From the NCBI RefSeq assembly GCF_016427555.1, contig NZ_JAELVS010000002.1, forward strand, positions 62,001 through 126,000: a stretch of DNA of 64,000 nucleotides, given 5' to 3'. Origin of the DNA: Marinobacter litoralis (lineage in GTDB: Bacteria; Pseudomonadota; Gammaproteobacteria; Pseudomonadales; Oleiphilaceae). The notes under the pieces were generated by a model. That model worked only from the letters and a program-made list of their open reading frames with translations, made no database searches and was not told the DNA's origin. A program made the position numbers and the translations under genes. How positions within the stretch are numbered: the stretch's first letter is position 1; each line of letters opens with the position of its first letter. Of the stretch, positions 1 to 9,148 are shown piece by piece.

Positions 1-792
1 CTGCTGTTGGGCGCGGGCGTTTTCTCTCGCTGGAAGAAAACGGATGGCGGCTGGTTGGGCCGAAAGCTGCTTTGGCCGTTGGCTTTGAGCTTGACCGCAA
101 GCGCGGCGGTCATTTTGGTTTACGGCGCATTCAAACCCTGGGCCTTCGTGGGCGTATTCACGGCAATCTGGGTGGCGGTGGCAACGCTGTGGGATCTGTG
201 GGACAAATCTGCTTCCCGTCAGGGGCGGTTGTACGGTCTCAAGCGCCAGTCCCGCAGTTATTGGGGCATGGTGCTGGGCCACCTGGGTGTCGCCATGGTG
301 ATGGCGGGAGCAACCGTGGTTTCAAACTATGGCATTGAGCGTGATGTGCGAATGGTGCCCGGTGACTCGGCCATGGTAGGCGACTACGAGATTGTATTTA
401 CCTATATCGGCAATCGTCGCGGGGCTAACTTTACCGCTCAATACGGCAGTTTCGATGTGCTGCTGAATGGTGAAAAGATTTCTGTGCTGCACCCGGAGAA
501 ACGAAATTATCCGGTCGGCATGAGTGTGATGACCGAAGCGGATATTGATGGTGGACTGTTCCGGGACATCTTCGTAGCCATCGGTGAGCGGATCTCCGAC
601 GAGGCCTGGGCCATACGCTTGCAATACAAGCCGCTGATCCGTTGGCTGTGGTTGGGGGCTCTGGTTATGGCCATCGGTGGATTCCTGGCGATCTCGGATA
701 AGCGCTACCGCATCCGGGCGAAAAATCAGGTGAAGGTCGCTGACAGTAGCCCCAAAGTAGGTAGCACTCAGGCTACGGGAGCAACGTCATGA
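1..792 (+). CDS. ccmF: Cytochrome c heme lyase subunit CcmF, C-terminal part
   Basis: The reading frame is open from base 1, so the start lies outside the window; about 263 C-terminal residues are present. CcmF is the multi-spanning inner-membrane protein that, with CcmH/I, attaches heme to apocytochrome c in the periplasm. Visible here are a hydrophobic segment near residues 25-45, another near 90-110, a soluble periplasmic stretch, and a last membrane segment near 215-235 before a short basic tail. The identification rests on the tail sequence and on the ccmG-ccmH-ccmI genes that follow. The stop overlaps the ccmG start (ATGA), which suggests translational coupling. Confidence 0.9.
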   Translation: MLLGAGVFSRWKKTDGGWLGRKLLWPLALSLTASAAVILVYGAFKPWAFVGVFTAIWVAVATLWDLWDKSASRQGRLYGLKRQSRSYWGMVLGHLGVAMVMAGATVVSNYGIERDVRMVPGDSAMVGDYEIVFTYIGNRRGANFTAQYGSFDVLLNGEKISVLHPEKRNYPVGMSVMTEADIDGGLFRDIFVAIGERISDEAWAIRLQYKPLIRWLWLGALVMAIGGFLAISDKRYRIRAKNQVKVADSSPKVGSTQATGATS

Positions 793-1325
793 AGCGTCTT
801 CTGCTGTTTTTACCATTGGTGATCGCGGTCAGTCTCGGTATTTTCCTGGCCGCAGGCATCGGCAAAGACCCCACCAAACTGGAGTCTGCACGGATTGGAA
901 AGCCAGTACCGGCGTTCAGTCTGGAGAGCCTCAATAACTCAACCCAGCTGCTGAATGAGACGGTTCTGAAGGGTGAAGTAGCCTTGTTGAACGTATGGGC
1001 GGAATGGTGTCCGTCCTGCTGGGACGAGCATGAATACCTGATGCGGTTATCGAAGGAAAAGGGCGTTCGCATTGTGGGGCTCAACTACAAGGATCAGCGC
1101 GAAACAGCGTTCAGCTTTCTCGATCGATTGGGAAATCCCTACGATGAAATAATCTTCGACCCCAAGGGGTCGTTGGGTTTTGACCTTGGTGTATACGGTG
1201 CGCCTGAAACCTTTGTTATCGATGCTGATGGCATTGTGCGGTACCGCCACGTAGGCGTGGTGAACCAGCGCGTCTGGGAGGAGGTTTTGCAACCGGTTAT
1301 TCAGAAAGCAAAGGGTAATAGCTGA
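789..1325 (+). CDS. ccmG: Thiol:disulfide interchange protein CcmG (DsbE)
   Basis: A membrane-anchored periplasmic thioredoxin that reduces the CXXC of apocytochrome c before heme attachment, using electrons from the DsbD/CcdA type of protein. The 178-residue product has an N-terminal membrane anchor (about residues 5-22) and a thioredoxin fold with the active site WCPSC after a NVWAEW strand, followed by a cis-Pro region near GAPETF, which is typical of CcmG. Length is normal for the family. It starts inside the ccmF stop codon and its own stop overlaps the ccmH start, so all three are probably translated as a unit. Confidence 0.95.
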   Translation: MKRLLLFLPLVIAVSLGIFLAAGIGKDPTKLESARIGKPVPAFSLESLNNSTQLLNETVLKGEVALLNVWAEWCPSCWDEHEYLMRLSKEKGVRIVGLNYKDQRETAFSFLDRLGNPYDEIIFDPKGSLGFDLGVYGAPETFVIDADGIVRYRHVGVVNQRVWEEVLQPVIQKAKGNS

Positions 1326-1807
1326 TGCGTTACATTCAGGGTGCCTTGCTGCTGCTGATCCTGTGTGCTTTTGGCGCACAGGCTGAAGTGAGAGAGGTGT
1401 ACGACTTCGAGACCCGGGCTGAGGAGCAGCGCTATCAGAACCTGATTGCCGAGTTGCGTTGCCCGAAATGCCAAAACCAGAACATTGCCGACTCCAACGC
1501 GCCCATTTCGAAAGACATGCGGGATCAGGTTTACCGGTTAATGAAAAACGGCGCCACCAACGATGAAATTGTTGGCGATTTGGTAGGGCGTTTCGGAGAG
1601 TTTGTTCAGTACAAACCACCCGTAGACCGACGCACCATCCTGCTGTGGGCGTTTCCGGCCATTGCAGTAATCGGCGGCGTGCTGATTGTAATCGGCGTTG
1701 CGGTTAGGTCCGGTAGGCGCGATCAGGATGAGTCGGCCCTTAGCCCCGAGGAACAGGCCCGCGTCAGAAAAATGCTGGCCGAAAAAGATCAGTCGCCCCG
1801 GGACTGA
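1325..1807 (+). CDS. ccmH: Cytochrome c maturation protein CcmH
   Basis: A 160-residue protein with a signal peptide ending near AQAEV, the signature LRCPKCQNQNIADSNAPI (the redox CXXC of CcmH/NrfF proteins) and one C-terminal membrane helix near residues 105-127. CcmH delivers reduced apocytochrome to the heme lyase. This is the short CcmH form; the TPR portion that is fused in E. coli CcmH is encoded separately by the following ccmI gene. TGATG overlap with ccmG. Confidence 0.95.
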   Translation: MRYIQGALLLLILCAFGAQAEVREVYDFETRAEEQRYQNLIAELRCPKCQNQNIADSNAPISKDMRDQVYRLMKNGATNDEIVGDLVGRFGEFVQYKPPVDRRTILLWAFPAIAVIGGVLIVIGVAVRSGRRDQDESALSPEEQARVRKMLAEKDQSPRD

Positions 1808-1846
1808 TCTACGCAACACATTTCTAACTGTGACGTTGACTTCATC

Positions 1847-3121
1847 ATGACTCAAGAAACCTTTTGGATTGCCGCCGCGGTACTGGTTTTGTTCGCGATG
1901 GCGTTTGTGATGTACCCGGTGCTTTTCCATCGGCCGAAATCACGAATTGAAACCGATTTGAGAAACCAGAACCTGCTGGCCTATAAATCGCGGCTCAGAG
2001 AGCTCGAAGTGGAGCGTGAGGCTGGCATTCTGGACCAGCAAAGTTATGAACAACTGAAAGACGAGCTGGCCGGTTCAATGCTGGACGATGTCCCTGAAAA
2101 TGCCCAGCCGGAAAAACGTATCCCGGGGCGCCGAAGTGCTGTCGCCGTTGCTTTGTCAGCCCTCCTGTTACTGCCAACGGGAGCATTCTTCGCGTATCAG
2201 GAGTGGGGCTCGATGGGCCAGGTTGAGCAGTACCTGACGATGCAGGAAATGAACGCGTCTGGCGCAGATCAGGTGGCTCGCATGTCGGAACTCGCCGACC
2301 AGTTGCGGGAACGGCTGGAACAAGACCCTGAGAATATTGATGGCTGGGCCATGCTCGCTCAAACCTACATGCGGGTTGAGCGCTATGACGAAGCCGCGGC
2401 AGCGTACCGTCGTCTGGCCGAGCAGGTTACGGGCGATCCGGCTTCAAGTGCCGTCGCTTACGGTTTGTCGGCTCAGGCTCTGTTTTTCAAAACCGAAGGG
2501 CAGATGACGCCGGCTGTTCGAGGCGCAATAAATCGTGCCTTGGCGTTGGATGCAACCGAAGTGAATTCGTTGGGCTTGTTGGGCATCCACGCCTTCAGCC
2601 AGCAAAATTACCGTCAGGCGATAGAGTATTGGGAAACCATTACAGAAGCTGCGCCTAACCATCCGCAAATCGCATCGATTCGGGGTGGTATCGCGGAAGC
2701 TTATGGCCGCTTGGGGGAAACACCACCAACACCGGTTGTAGGTGAAACCACCGTGGCATCCGCCGGTGTTGATCTTCGCGTATCCATCGACGATGCTTTC
2801 AAAGAACAGGTGCCTGCCGACACCACGCTGTTTATCTTTGCTCGACCGGCTGGTGCAACGGGCGGCGCGCCCGTTGCAGTGACACGGTTGACCGCGGGCG
2901 CTTTGCCGGCAGACGTTCGATTGGACGACAGCTACGCGATGTCACCAGACGCGACTATCTCGGCTGTGGATGAAGTCGTGGTGGTCGCACGCCTGACCCG
3001 CAGCGGGTCCATCAGCGCGCAACCCGGCGACTGGCAGGGGTCAGTGACAGCGAATGTTGTTCCGCCAAATACCGAAGGCCAGCCGGTGGAGCTGATCATC
3101 AACCAACAGCTGACCAACTGA
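1847..3121 (+). CDS. ccmI: Cytochrome c biogenesis protein CcmI (TPR)
   Basis: A 424-residue apocytochrome c chaperone. It has an N-terminal helix (residues 7-25), a cytoplasmic heptad-rich stretch, a second helix near residues 92-110, then periplasmic TPR repeats (WAMLAQTYMRVERYDEAAAAYRR is one such unit, shortened here to its key W, A, Y and A positions) and a C-terminal beta-rich domain rich in polar and proline residues. Two membrane helices with a cytosolic loop are typical of CcmI. It follows ccmH by 39 nt with only a weak SD sequence. It is convergent with batD, with a 25-nt gap. Confidence 0.92.
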   Translation: MTQETFWIAAAVLVLFAMAFVMYPVLFHRPKSRIETDLRNQNLLAYKSRLRELEVEREAGILDQQSYEQLKDELAGSMLDDVPENAQPEKRIPGRRSAVAVALSALLLLPTGAFFAYQEWGSMGQVEQYLTMQEMNASGADQVARMSELADQLRERLEQDPENIDGWAMLAQTYMRVERYDEAAAAYRRLAEQVTGDPASSAVAYGLSAQALFFKTEGQMTPAVRGAINRALALDATEVNSLGLLGIHAFSQQNYRQAIEYWETITEAAPNHPQIASIRGGIAEAYGRLGETPPTPVVGETTVASAGVDLRVSIDDAFKEQVPADTTLFIFARPAGATGGAPVAVTRLTAGALPADVRLDDSYAMSPDATISAVDEVVVVARLTRSGSISAQPGDWQGSVTANVVPPNTEGQPVELIINQQLTN

Positions 3122-3146
3122 TTTGTGCTCCTGAATGCCCGGCCGG

Positions 3147-4880
3147 CTAGCTAGACAGTTCGGCCGGGTAAAGCGGAGCCAGCCCGTTTTGGCCTTCCTT
3201 TCGATTTCCCCCTTGCCGTAACTGCTTGACTGCATTCGTCAGTTTATCTCTCACGGTCTTGTCTGAAACCGCAGAAGCGCTTGAAGCAGACGAATACAGA
3301 CTGGCCTGAAAATCTCTTAGTGCTTCTTGAAGGTCATAGCAGTTGTTGTGACGAACAACGTCGCTGGCGTCATTGAAGTGCTTCTCGGGGAATCGTTCCC
3401 GAGCCCAACGAACCAAAAGCACTGAAGTCTCCGGGGCGCCGTTCTGAATCGCCGTTGTGAGCTGCAAAAATCGCTGTTTCTCACTGCTATCGCCTGCGAC
3501 CGGTCGGTGTGCATCGGTGACTGTTTTATTCCGCCGGGAACGCCACCAAAGCGTCAGGGTGATCAGCCAAAGGCAGGCCAGCAAAAGAGTGGACCAAAGC
3601 CACGGGGAGATGCTTTCGCCTTTGGTATCTATGCTGATTTCCATGGGTTCGCCCGCCGTTGGCTTGGCTTGTGACGGTTCGTTGACGGTCGAGTCGATTG
3701 TTGCCGTGCCACCTTCAATTCGGTAGCGGCGGGCTGGCAGGACAGCTTCTTCCAGTTGATCGGTTTGCGTGTTCCACCAAGGCACCCGAATTTCAGGAAT
3801 GACAATGTCTCCGGAGTTTACCGGCACCAGTGCGGCTTCCAGGCGTAAGCTTGATTCAACGCCCTCTGCCGTGGCTTCGGTATTTCGTCGCGGCTGTTCA
3901 GGATAGTGCCTCAACGCTCCGGGGTAACTCACTGACAGAGGTGGTAGTGCCTCGGAAGGGAGGCCGGAGGCCTGCAACACGATGTTTCTGGTCAAATTGC
4001 TGCCTGCCGTTAATACTCCGTTGGTGGGCAAACCGTCTTCGGCCAGAGCCAGATTGTCAGCCGGTAGCCACGCCTGATTGGCGGGGTAATCGGCGGGCAC
4101 GGGCTTTACCTGCACCGGATAGAGCTGCTGGCTGTCCCGCAAAAATCGGAGTGCTCCGTTGGCTTCTCTGACCTGACCTTCAAACCGGATAGCAGGTAAT
4201 TTCAACTCACCGGGGGTCTGCGGGAAAATGGCGTAACGACGTTCCACCACGCGGTACCGTTTACCGTCGCGACGGGTGGTGAATTCCCGTTGTTTGCCGA
4301 GGCTTTCAATGATTGCATCCGGGTGTTGGGGGTCTGAAAGTTCTCCCCTTATCAGGTTGCCTGAGAAATACAGCTGTACCGTTAGAACCAACTGCTCTTG
4401 AACATAAACCTCGGCTTTGTCGGCAGAGAGTTCGACAAAGCTGTCACGGTTGGCCGCTGGAGCGTCCGGAGGTGTGCCCGACACGACCTCGATGGCGACG
4501 GGGTTGGAGGTCGAGTCCTGAAACTTGAGTGCGGGGATTGTCAGGGTTCCGGTACGCTTGGGAGCCAATTGATAAGTCCAGGTGATCTCACCCACCATGT
4601 CGCCATTAACGGTTTGTACGCTGTAGCGTTGATTGCGTGCGAGGATTTCGAAATCCGGTTCCACTTGCTCGATGTTCGGTGACGGCAACTGCGACAAATC
4701 AAAATTGAACAGATTGCTCAGGTTGAGTTCGATGTTCATCGAGCCTTTAACCGTCAAGGTCAGAACTTCACCCTCATAGAGCTGGTCCCGGTCTGGCTCG
4801 GCCGTAAGCTCATTCGCCGACAGCGCGCCGGAGAACAAGAACAGAAGCCATAAGAGGGAAGACAAAAGGTTCTTTACCAT
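3147..4880 (-). CDS. batD: BatD-family protein
   Basis: A 577-residue membrane-anchored periplasmic protein. A signal peptide lies at residues 1-22 (ends near LSANE). The region that follows is a long beta-rich domain beginning with the BatD hallmark AEPDRDQLYEGEVLTLTV-type strand, and one membrane helix lies near residues 425-445 before a cytoplasmic tail. BatD proteins accompany MoxR and VWA proteins in 'Bacteroides aerotolerance' type clusters; their molecular role is not settled. It is the last gene of the minus-strand moxR-bat cluster and its start overlaps the end of batB by 7 nt. Confidence 0.85.
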   Translation of the reverse strand: MVKNLLSSLLWLLFLFSGALSANELTAEPDRDQLYEGEVLTLTVKGSMNIELNLSNLFNFDLSQLPSPNIEQVEPDFEILARNQRYSVQTVNGDMVGEITWTYQLAPKRTGTLTIPALKFQDSTSNPVAIEVVSGTPPDAPAANRDSFVELSADKAEVYVQEQLVLTVQLYFSGNLIRGELSDPQHPDAIIESLGKQREFTTRRDGKRYRVVERRYAIFPQTPGELKLPAIRFEGQVREANGALRFLRDSQQLYPVQVKPVPADYPANQAWLPADNLALAEDGLPTNGVLTAGSNLTRNIVLQASGLPSEALPPLSVSYPGALRHYPEQPRRNTEATAEGVESSLRLEAALVPVNSGDIVIPEIRVPWWNTQTDQLEEAVLPARRYRIEGGTATIDSTVNEPSQAKPTAGEPMEISIDTKGESISPWLWSTLLLACLWLITLTLWWRSRRNKTVTDAHRPVAGDSSEKQRFLQLTTAIQNGAPETSVLLVRWARERFPEKHFNDASDVVRHNNCYDLQEALRDFQASLYSSASSASAVSDKTVRDKLTNAVKQLRQGGNRKEGQNGLAPLYPAELSS

Positions 4881-6700
4881 GGTGTATCGCCCTCGTCGCG
4901 TTGGGTCTGGCGTTGCTGATACTGTTGCAGGAACTTACGCTGCAGCAATCCCCCGGGGTTATCGGGTATCCGTCGTAACATCTGTTCTTGCCCCTGGCTC
5001 AGGGGTTGTTCGGTCACCGGCGCGGGTGCCTCGGCCTCAGATTCTTGCTCGGAGTTTTGCTCTGAGGGGCTCGCATTGGCATTTTGTTGCGCTTCCGCCT
5101 GTTCCGGTTCCTGTTGTTGCTGGTCTCGGGATTGCTGACCGTTCTGGTCCTGGTTATCCGGCGACTGTGAGTCTTGTTGCTTGTTCTGTTCACCGTTTTG
5201 CTGTTGGCTTTCGTCCCCGGACTGTTGCTTATCACCGTGTTGAGAATCACTGTTTTGGCTGTCGGAATCGCTCTGGTCAGAACTCTGGTTTTGATTCTGA
5301 TCTTCGTCGCCATTCTGCTTCTGGCTCTGTTGCTGTTCCAGAAGCTTCTTCACCAGATCACGATTGAAGCGCGCGTCGGCATGCTCAGGTTGTTTTTCCA
5401 GTACTCTGTCGTAGGCTTCCAGGGCTTCTTCAAGTTTGCCGGCACGGGCCAGGGCGTTGCCGCGATTGTAGTGGCTGCTGGTGTCGTCAGAATGTGAGAA
5501 CGCATCGATCGCATCTTCATATTTGCCCGCCCGATACAGGGCCGAGCCTCGCCAGCCGGGCCGCTCCAACCGTTCGGCGGCCTGTTCGGGGTTCTGCTCG
5601 ATCAGCTCAGGACCACGCTGATCTTCCCGTTGCCAAAGCCCGCCCCAGTCCAGAGCCATCGCAGGCCTTGGGGCCAACGTGACAGGCAGGATGGCAAGGG
5701 CAAGCACGGCAAACGCCCCACGGCGCCAGCCCAACAGCAGCAAAGGCAGTGTCAGCCAAAGCAGCCAATATCCGTCGTCCTGCCAGCGGTTGATGGTGAG
5801 CCCATCTTCGGTTGCCTGCCAGTCATCAGTAGCCTCTGGTTCCACGCGTAAAGCGCGAATATCCGTGTCGTCCAGCGTCATTCCGTGGCTATTTCCGCCA
5901 GATTGGCGGGCCAGATCCGCGAGGGCATCGGGATTGGCCCGGGTAATGACAATGTCGTTGCCGTCTCGAATAAACCCATGCCGCGGCAGGGGAATCGGAC
6001 CGCCTTCTTCGGTACCCACGGTCAGGGTGCTGAGAGTGTACGACGTGGCACTGAGTTGTTCGTGAATGCCATCGCGATATCTTCCGGAAACATCATCGGC
6101 AATCAGTAGGATGCGCCCGCGCCCGGGAGCTCCGTTGTTTAGCAGGTTAATGGCTTCTTTCACCGCGAGGTCGGTACGGTTGCCTTGCGCCGGCATGATC
6201 GTTGGCTCGAGCACGCTGAGCATGGCTTCAATGGTGCGATGGTCTTCGGTCAGGGGGGTGACCACATGGGCGTCACCGGCATACACCAATAATGCTGTGA
6301 GGCCGCCCTGCCGTTGCTCAAGAATATCCCGTATCTTGCGTTTGGCGAGGGTTAGCCGGTCCGGGTTTACATCTGTGGCCAGCATAGACAGCGACAAGTC
6401 CAGTGCAATGACCAGACTGTCCTGTGGTTGTTTGAGTGGCGTGGGTGCTTGTCTCCAGCTCGGACCAGCCAGCGCGGTGGCCAGAATAATCACCGCAAGG
6501 CAGAGGGGCCAGAATGGCGACACGGTGGCCCGGTCAGACGCGCGGCCGCGGCGGCGTATTAAGGGTTTGAGAAGGGCCGGAGATATATAGCGGCCCCAGC
6601 CCGCATCGCCGTGTTTCAGGCGATGTTGAACGAGGTACAGCAATGGAACGGCGAAGATTAACGTAAGCCACAGGGGGCGTATAAAATGGAAGTCAGCCAT
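4874..6700 (-). CDS. batB: BatB-BatC fusion: VWA domain plus TPR with Q/N/S/D-rich tail
   Basis: A 608-residue inner-membrane protein. Two N-terminal membrane helices (residues 8-25 and 65-82) precede a von Willebrand A domain with the MIDAS start DLSLSMLATDVN (about residues 95-107). Then come one or two membrane helices near 305-345, TPR repeats (about 385-460, including YNRGNALARAGKLEEALEAY) and a tail of more than 100 residues made almost only of Q, N, S, D and E. The TPR part corresponds to BatC, which many organisms encode separately. An SD of GGGAGG lies upstream. It overlaps batA by 8 nt and batD by 7 nt. Probably binds a partner through the VWA domain in the periplasm. Confidence 0.88.
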   Translation of the reverse strand: MADFHFIRPLWLTLIFAVPLLYLVQHRLKHGDAGWGRYISPALLKPLIRRRGRASDRATVSPFWPLCLAVIILATALAGPSWRQAPTPLKQPQDSLVIALDLSLSMLATDVNPDRLTLAKRKIRDILEQRQGGLTALLVYAGDAHVVTPLTEDHRTIEAMLSVLEPTIMPAQGNRTDLAVKEAINLLNNGAPGRGRILLIADDVSGRYRDGIHEQLSATSYTLSTLTVGTEEGGPIPLPRHGFIRDGNDIVITRANPDALADLARQSGGNSHGMTLDDTDIRALRVEPEATDDWQATEDGLTINRWQDDGYWLLWLTLPLLLLGWRRGAFAVLALAILPVTLAPRPAMALDWGGLWQREDQRGPELIEQNPEQAAERLERPGWRGSALYRAGKYEDAIDAFSHSDDTSSHYNRGNALARAGKLEEALEAYDRVLEKQPEHADARFNRDLVKKLLEQQQSQKQNGDEDQNQNQSSDQSDSDSQNSDSQHGDKQQSGDESQQQNGEQNKQQDSQSPDNQDQNGQQSRDQQQQEPEQAEAQQNANASPSEQNSEQESEAEAPAPVTEQPLSQGQEQMLRRIPDNPGGLLQRKFLQQYQQRQTQRDEGDTPW

Positions 6701-7712
6701 GGTTCGCCTCCCTTTCCGGCGTAAAGCGGGTGCGGGAATGGGCGAGGCGCACGGCCATCAAGGTGAGCCAGATCGCGATGCCGATGCCAGCCGGCCATAC
6801 GTAGAGTTCGGTCACTGGCCGGAAAAACTGGCCTTCCTGTTCAGTAGGCTCCAATTGATTGATGCTGTCATAAATCATCTCGAGCTCCGGCAAACTTCGG
6901 GCACGGAAGTACCTGCCCCCGGTCTGCTCGGCCATGCGGGTAAGCAATTCTTCATCCAGATCCCGCGAAGGATTCACCCGGCGGGTGCCCAGCAATCCGC
7001 GCTGAATCACCGAGTCGGCTCCGATACCGATGGTGTAGAGCCGGACACCGGCTGCGGCTGCAATGTCGGTGGCTTTGTCCGGATTGATTTCGCCGGCGGT
7101 GTTGGCGCCGTCAGTCAGCATGATGGCGACACGCTGCTCCTGGGGCCTGTCGCGCAGCCGTTTCACCGCAAGTCCCACGGCATCTCCGATGGCCGTCGCA
7201 CGGCCAGCCATGCCCAGACCGGATTCAAGCAAGAGCGTCCGTACGGTTTCACGATCGAAGGTAAGGGGAGCCTGAACGTAGGGTTCTGTGCCGAAAAGAA
7301 TCAAGCCGAGCCGGTCTCCTTCCCGCTGATCAATGAAGTCGTTTAGCACCCGCTTGACCGCTTGAAGGCGATTGATGCTGCGACCGCGCAACACCATGTC
7401 TTGTTCTTCCATGCTGGGTGAAATATCGACTACCAGCATCAGATCGCGCCCGGTGATGGGCATTTGCACCTGTTCGCCCACATGTTGAGGTCGGGCGAGA
7501 GCGACCGCCAGGCAAAGCCAGGCCGCCAGCATGAGCAGTTTTCGCCACCAAGGGTTGGTTCGTCCCTGTGTGCTGACTCCGGGCATGTCGGCAAGCCAAT
7601 GTCCGACAGGGATGACCGGTGCATCTACTGGCTCGCTCTTTTGCTTTCGCGAGATCAGCAGCAGCGGCAGCAAAACCAGCAACAGGGCCCATGGGTATGC
7701 CAGGCTGATCAT
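6693..7712 (-). CDS. batA: BatA-family VWA membrane protein
   Basis: About 339 residues from the chosen ATG, which has GGAGG 7 nt upstream and overlaps the preceding stop as ATGA; an earlier in-frame ATG lacks this spacing. N-terminal helix MISLAYPWALLLVLL, a second helix near residue 60, then a VWA domain with intact MIDAS residues (VVDISPSMEEQD; T in the middle; DGANT), and a C-terminal helix near residues 300-320. BatA and BatB are thought to pair through their VWA domains. The two VWA proteins, DUF4381, DUF58 and MoxR lie in one co-oriented block. Confidence 0.9.
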   Translation of the reverse strand: MISLAYPWALLLVLLPLLLISRKQKSEPVDAPVIPVGHWLADMPGVSTQGRTNPWWRKLLMLAAWLCLAVALARPQHVGEQVQMPITGRDLMLVVDISPSMEEQDMVLRGRSINRLQAVKRVLNDFIDQREGDRLGLILFGTEPYVQAPLTFDRETVRTLLLESGLGMAGRATAIGDAVGLAVKRLRDRPQEQRVAIMLTDGANTAGEINPDKATDIAAAAGVRLYTIGIGADSVIQRGLLGTRRVNPSRDLDEELLTRMAEQTGGRYFRARSLPELEMIYDSINQLEPTEQEGQFFRPVTELYVWPAGIGIAIWLTLMAVRLAHSRTRFTPEREANHG

Positions 7713-8176
7713 AGCTGCGCCTCCAGCCAAAACGATGCGAATCCCGCCGCGTTTCGGGGCTCGATTGCGGGCTTGGGTTGCCAGGCTGCCGCGACTATCG
7801 CTTCAGCGGTCGGGCGCGATGCAATTCGGTCTTTGGGAAGGGTTTCCAGCAGGAAGTCTACCCATTGATCACCGGTCATGGATTCCGGGTGACGGTTTGG
7901 GTGAGTCTGGCGCGCAACGCGTTTGAGTAGCCGATTTAAATCACCGTACCAACCTGGTTCGTTGCACCGGTGCTGAATCAGCGTTGCGAGCTCGGCTTTG
8001 GCCTGGCGTTTCCACGCGGTGCGCGCTCGGTGACGTTGCCAGGCCCACACCAATGCGACCAATGCGGTCAGACACAACGCGGCAAGCAACCACCAGCCCG
8101 GTGCTGGCGGCCACCAGCCACCGGTTTCAGGCAGATGGATGTCTCTCAGCTGAGCAAGTGGATCTTCGGGATTCAT
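7709..8176 (-). CDS. DUF4381 domain protein
   Basis: A 155-residue protein with a short N-terminal stretch containing LRDIHLPE and a proline/tryptophan-rich segment (WWPPAPGWW), one membrane helix near residues 30-46, then a cytosolic helical domain with many R, A and W residues. This pattern is typical of DUF4381 members, which sit between DUF58 and BatA genes in moxR clusters. The function is unknown; its position suggests an accessory role in the membrane-bound VWA complex. Overlaps both neighbours (1 nt with the DUF58 gene, 4 nt with batA). Confidence 0.85.
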   Translation of the reverse strand: MNPEDPLAQLRDIHLPETGGWWPPAPGWWLLAALCLTALVALVWAWQRHRARTAWKRQAKAELATLIQHRCNEPGWYGDLNRLLKRVARQTHPNRHPESMTGDQWVDFLLETLPKDRIASRPTAEAIVAAAWQPKPAIEPRNAAGFASFWLEAQL

Positions 8177-9108
8177 CAGATCCGTCCTCCCGGCCCCAAC
8201 TGGAATCTCAGAGCTTCAGCCGGGTCTTCCTGCGTCATGATGGTGGAGGCCTGCACGCCAGATGTTCGGAAACAGTCGGCCAACTGCTGTTCGTGACTGG
8301 AAATTTTGGCCTGCCAGGCTTTTTGAAAGTTCGGGTTGGCGGCATCAAACCAGACCGGTCCTTCCGGCCCGGCAACCGCGAACTGCCCGCTGCGTGGCAG
8401 TTCTTTTTCAAGCGGGTCCATTATTCGCAGGGCGCTCACGCTGTTATGCCTCGCCAGTGCGCCTAGCAAAGTGGTGGTTTCGTTGGAAACATTCATGAAG
8501 TCACTGACGATGAAAATACGACTGCCGGTGTGAGCGACTCGACGGGCTTCGGACAACGCCTTGTTCAGGTCCGGGCCTTCAGGAATCGCCGGGTTTGGAG
8601 CGATTCCGGGTTGGTGTTGCTGCCGGGCCATTGTGTCCAATAACCGTAGCAGTGATTTTTTCCGCCGGGCAGGCCGCAGTACTTCAAGTTCCTGATGATT
8701 GAAAACCAGCCCCCCCACTTGGTCGCCCGCCATCAGTGCAAGCCATGCCAACAGTGCGGTGATCTGCGCGCATCGGGCTTGTTTGTATGCGCCGGTGCTG
8801 GCGAAGAACAGGGTGGGCCCCAAATCCGCAATAAGCAGGACCGGGCGCTCGCGCTCTTCTTCGAACAGTTTGGTATGGGGCGATTGGCGCCGCGCCGTCA
8901 CGCGCCAGTCAATGCTGCGAATATCGTCCCCGGGCTGGTATTGACGAACTTCTGCAAAGGTCATGCCCCGGCCGCGCTGGCGCGATTGCCTCATACCGGC
9001 CTGGCGACTGTGTATCTGTCGGGCCGAGGGCAGTTTCAACGCCCTGGCATCGGCCTGCAAGCGAACCAGATCCTGTAAGGTGGCGTGGGTGACAGCGGTG
9101 TTGCCCAT
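8176..9108 (-). CDS. DUF58 domain protein of the MoxR/Bat cluster
   Basis: About 310 residues. I chose the ATG at 9108 because it has a purine-rich AAGAGA site upstream; an in-frame GTG at 9147 has no visible SD. The DUF58 core is clear: QPGDDIRSIDWRVTARR, then the VWA-like strand VLLIADLGPT and IFIVSDFMNV. No membrane helix is evident, in contrast to BatA/B. DUF58 proteins are found next to MoxR ATPases and are thought to be their substrates or adaptors. The function in this organism is not known. Confidence 0.88.
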   Translation of the reverse strand: MGNTAVTHATLQDLVRLQADARALKLPSARQIHSRQAGMRQSRQRGRGMTFAEVRQYQPGDDIRSIDWRVTARRQSPHTKLFEEERERPVLLIADLGPTLFFASTGAYKQARCAQITALLAWLALMAGDQVGGLVFNHQELEVLRPARRKKSLLRLLDTMARQQHQPGIAPNPAIPEGPDLNKALSEARRVAHTGSRIFIVSDFMNVSNETTTLLGALARHNSVSALRIMDPLEKELPRSGQFAVAGPEGPVWFDAANPNFQKAWQAKISSHEQQLADCFRTSGVQASTIMTQEDPAEALRFQLGPGGRI

Positions 9109-9148
9109 GGGTATTTCTCTTGTCGCCAAAGCGGGTTTTACAAACACG

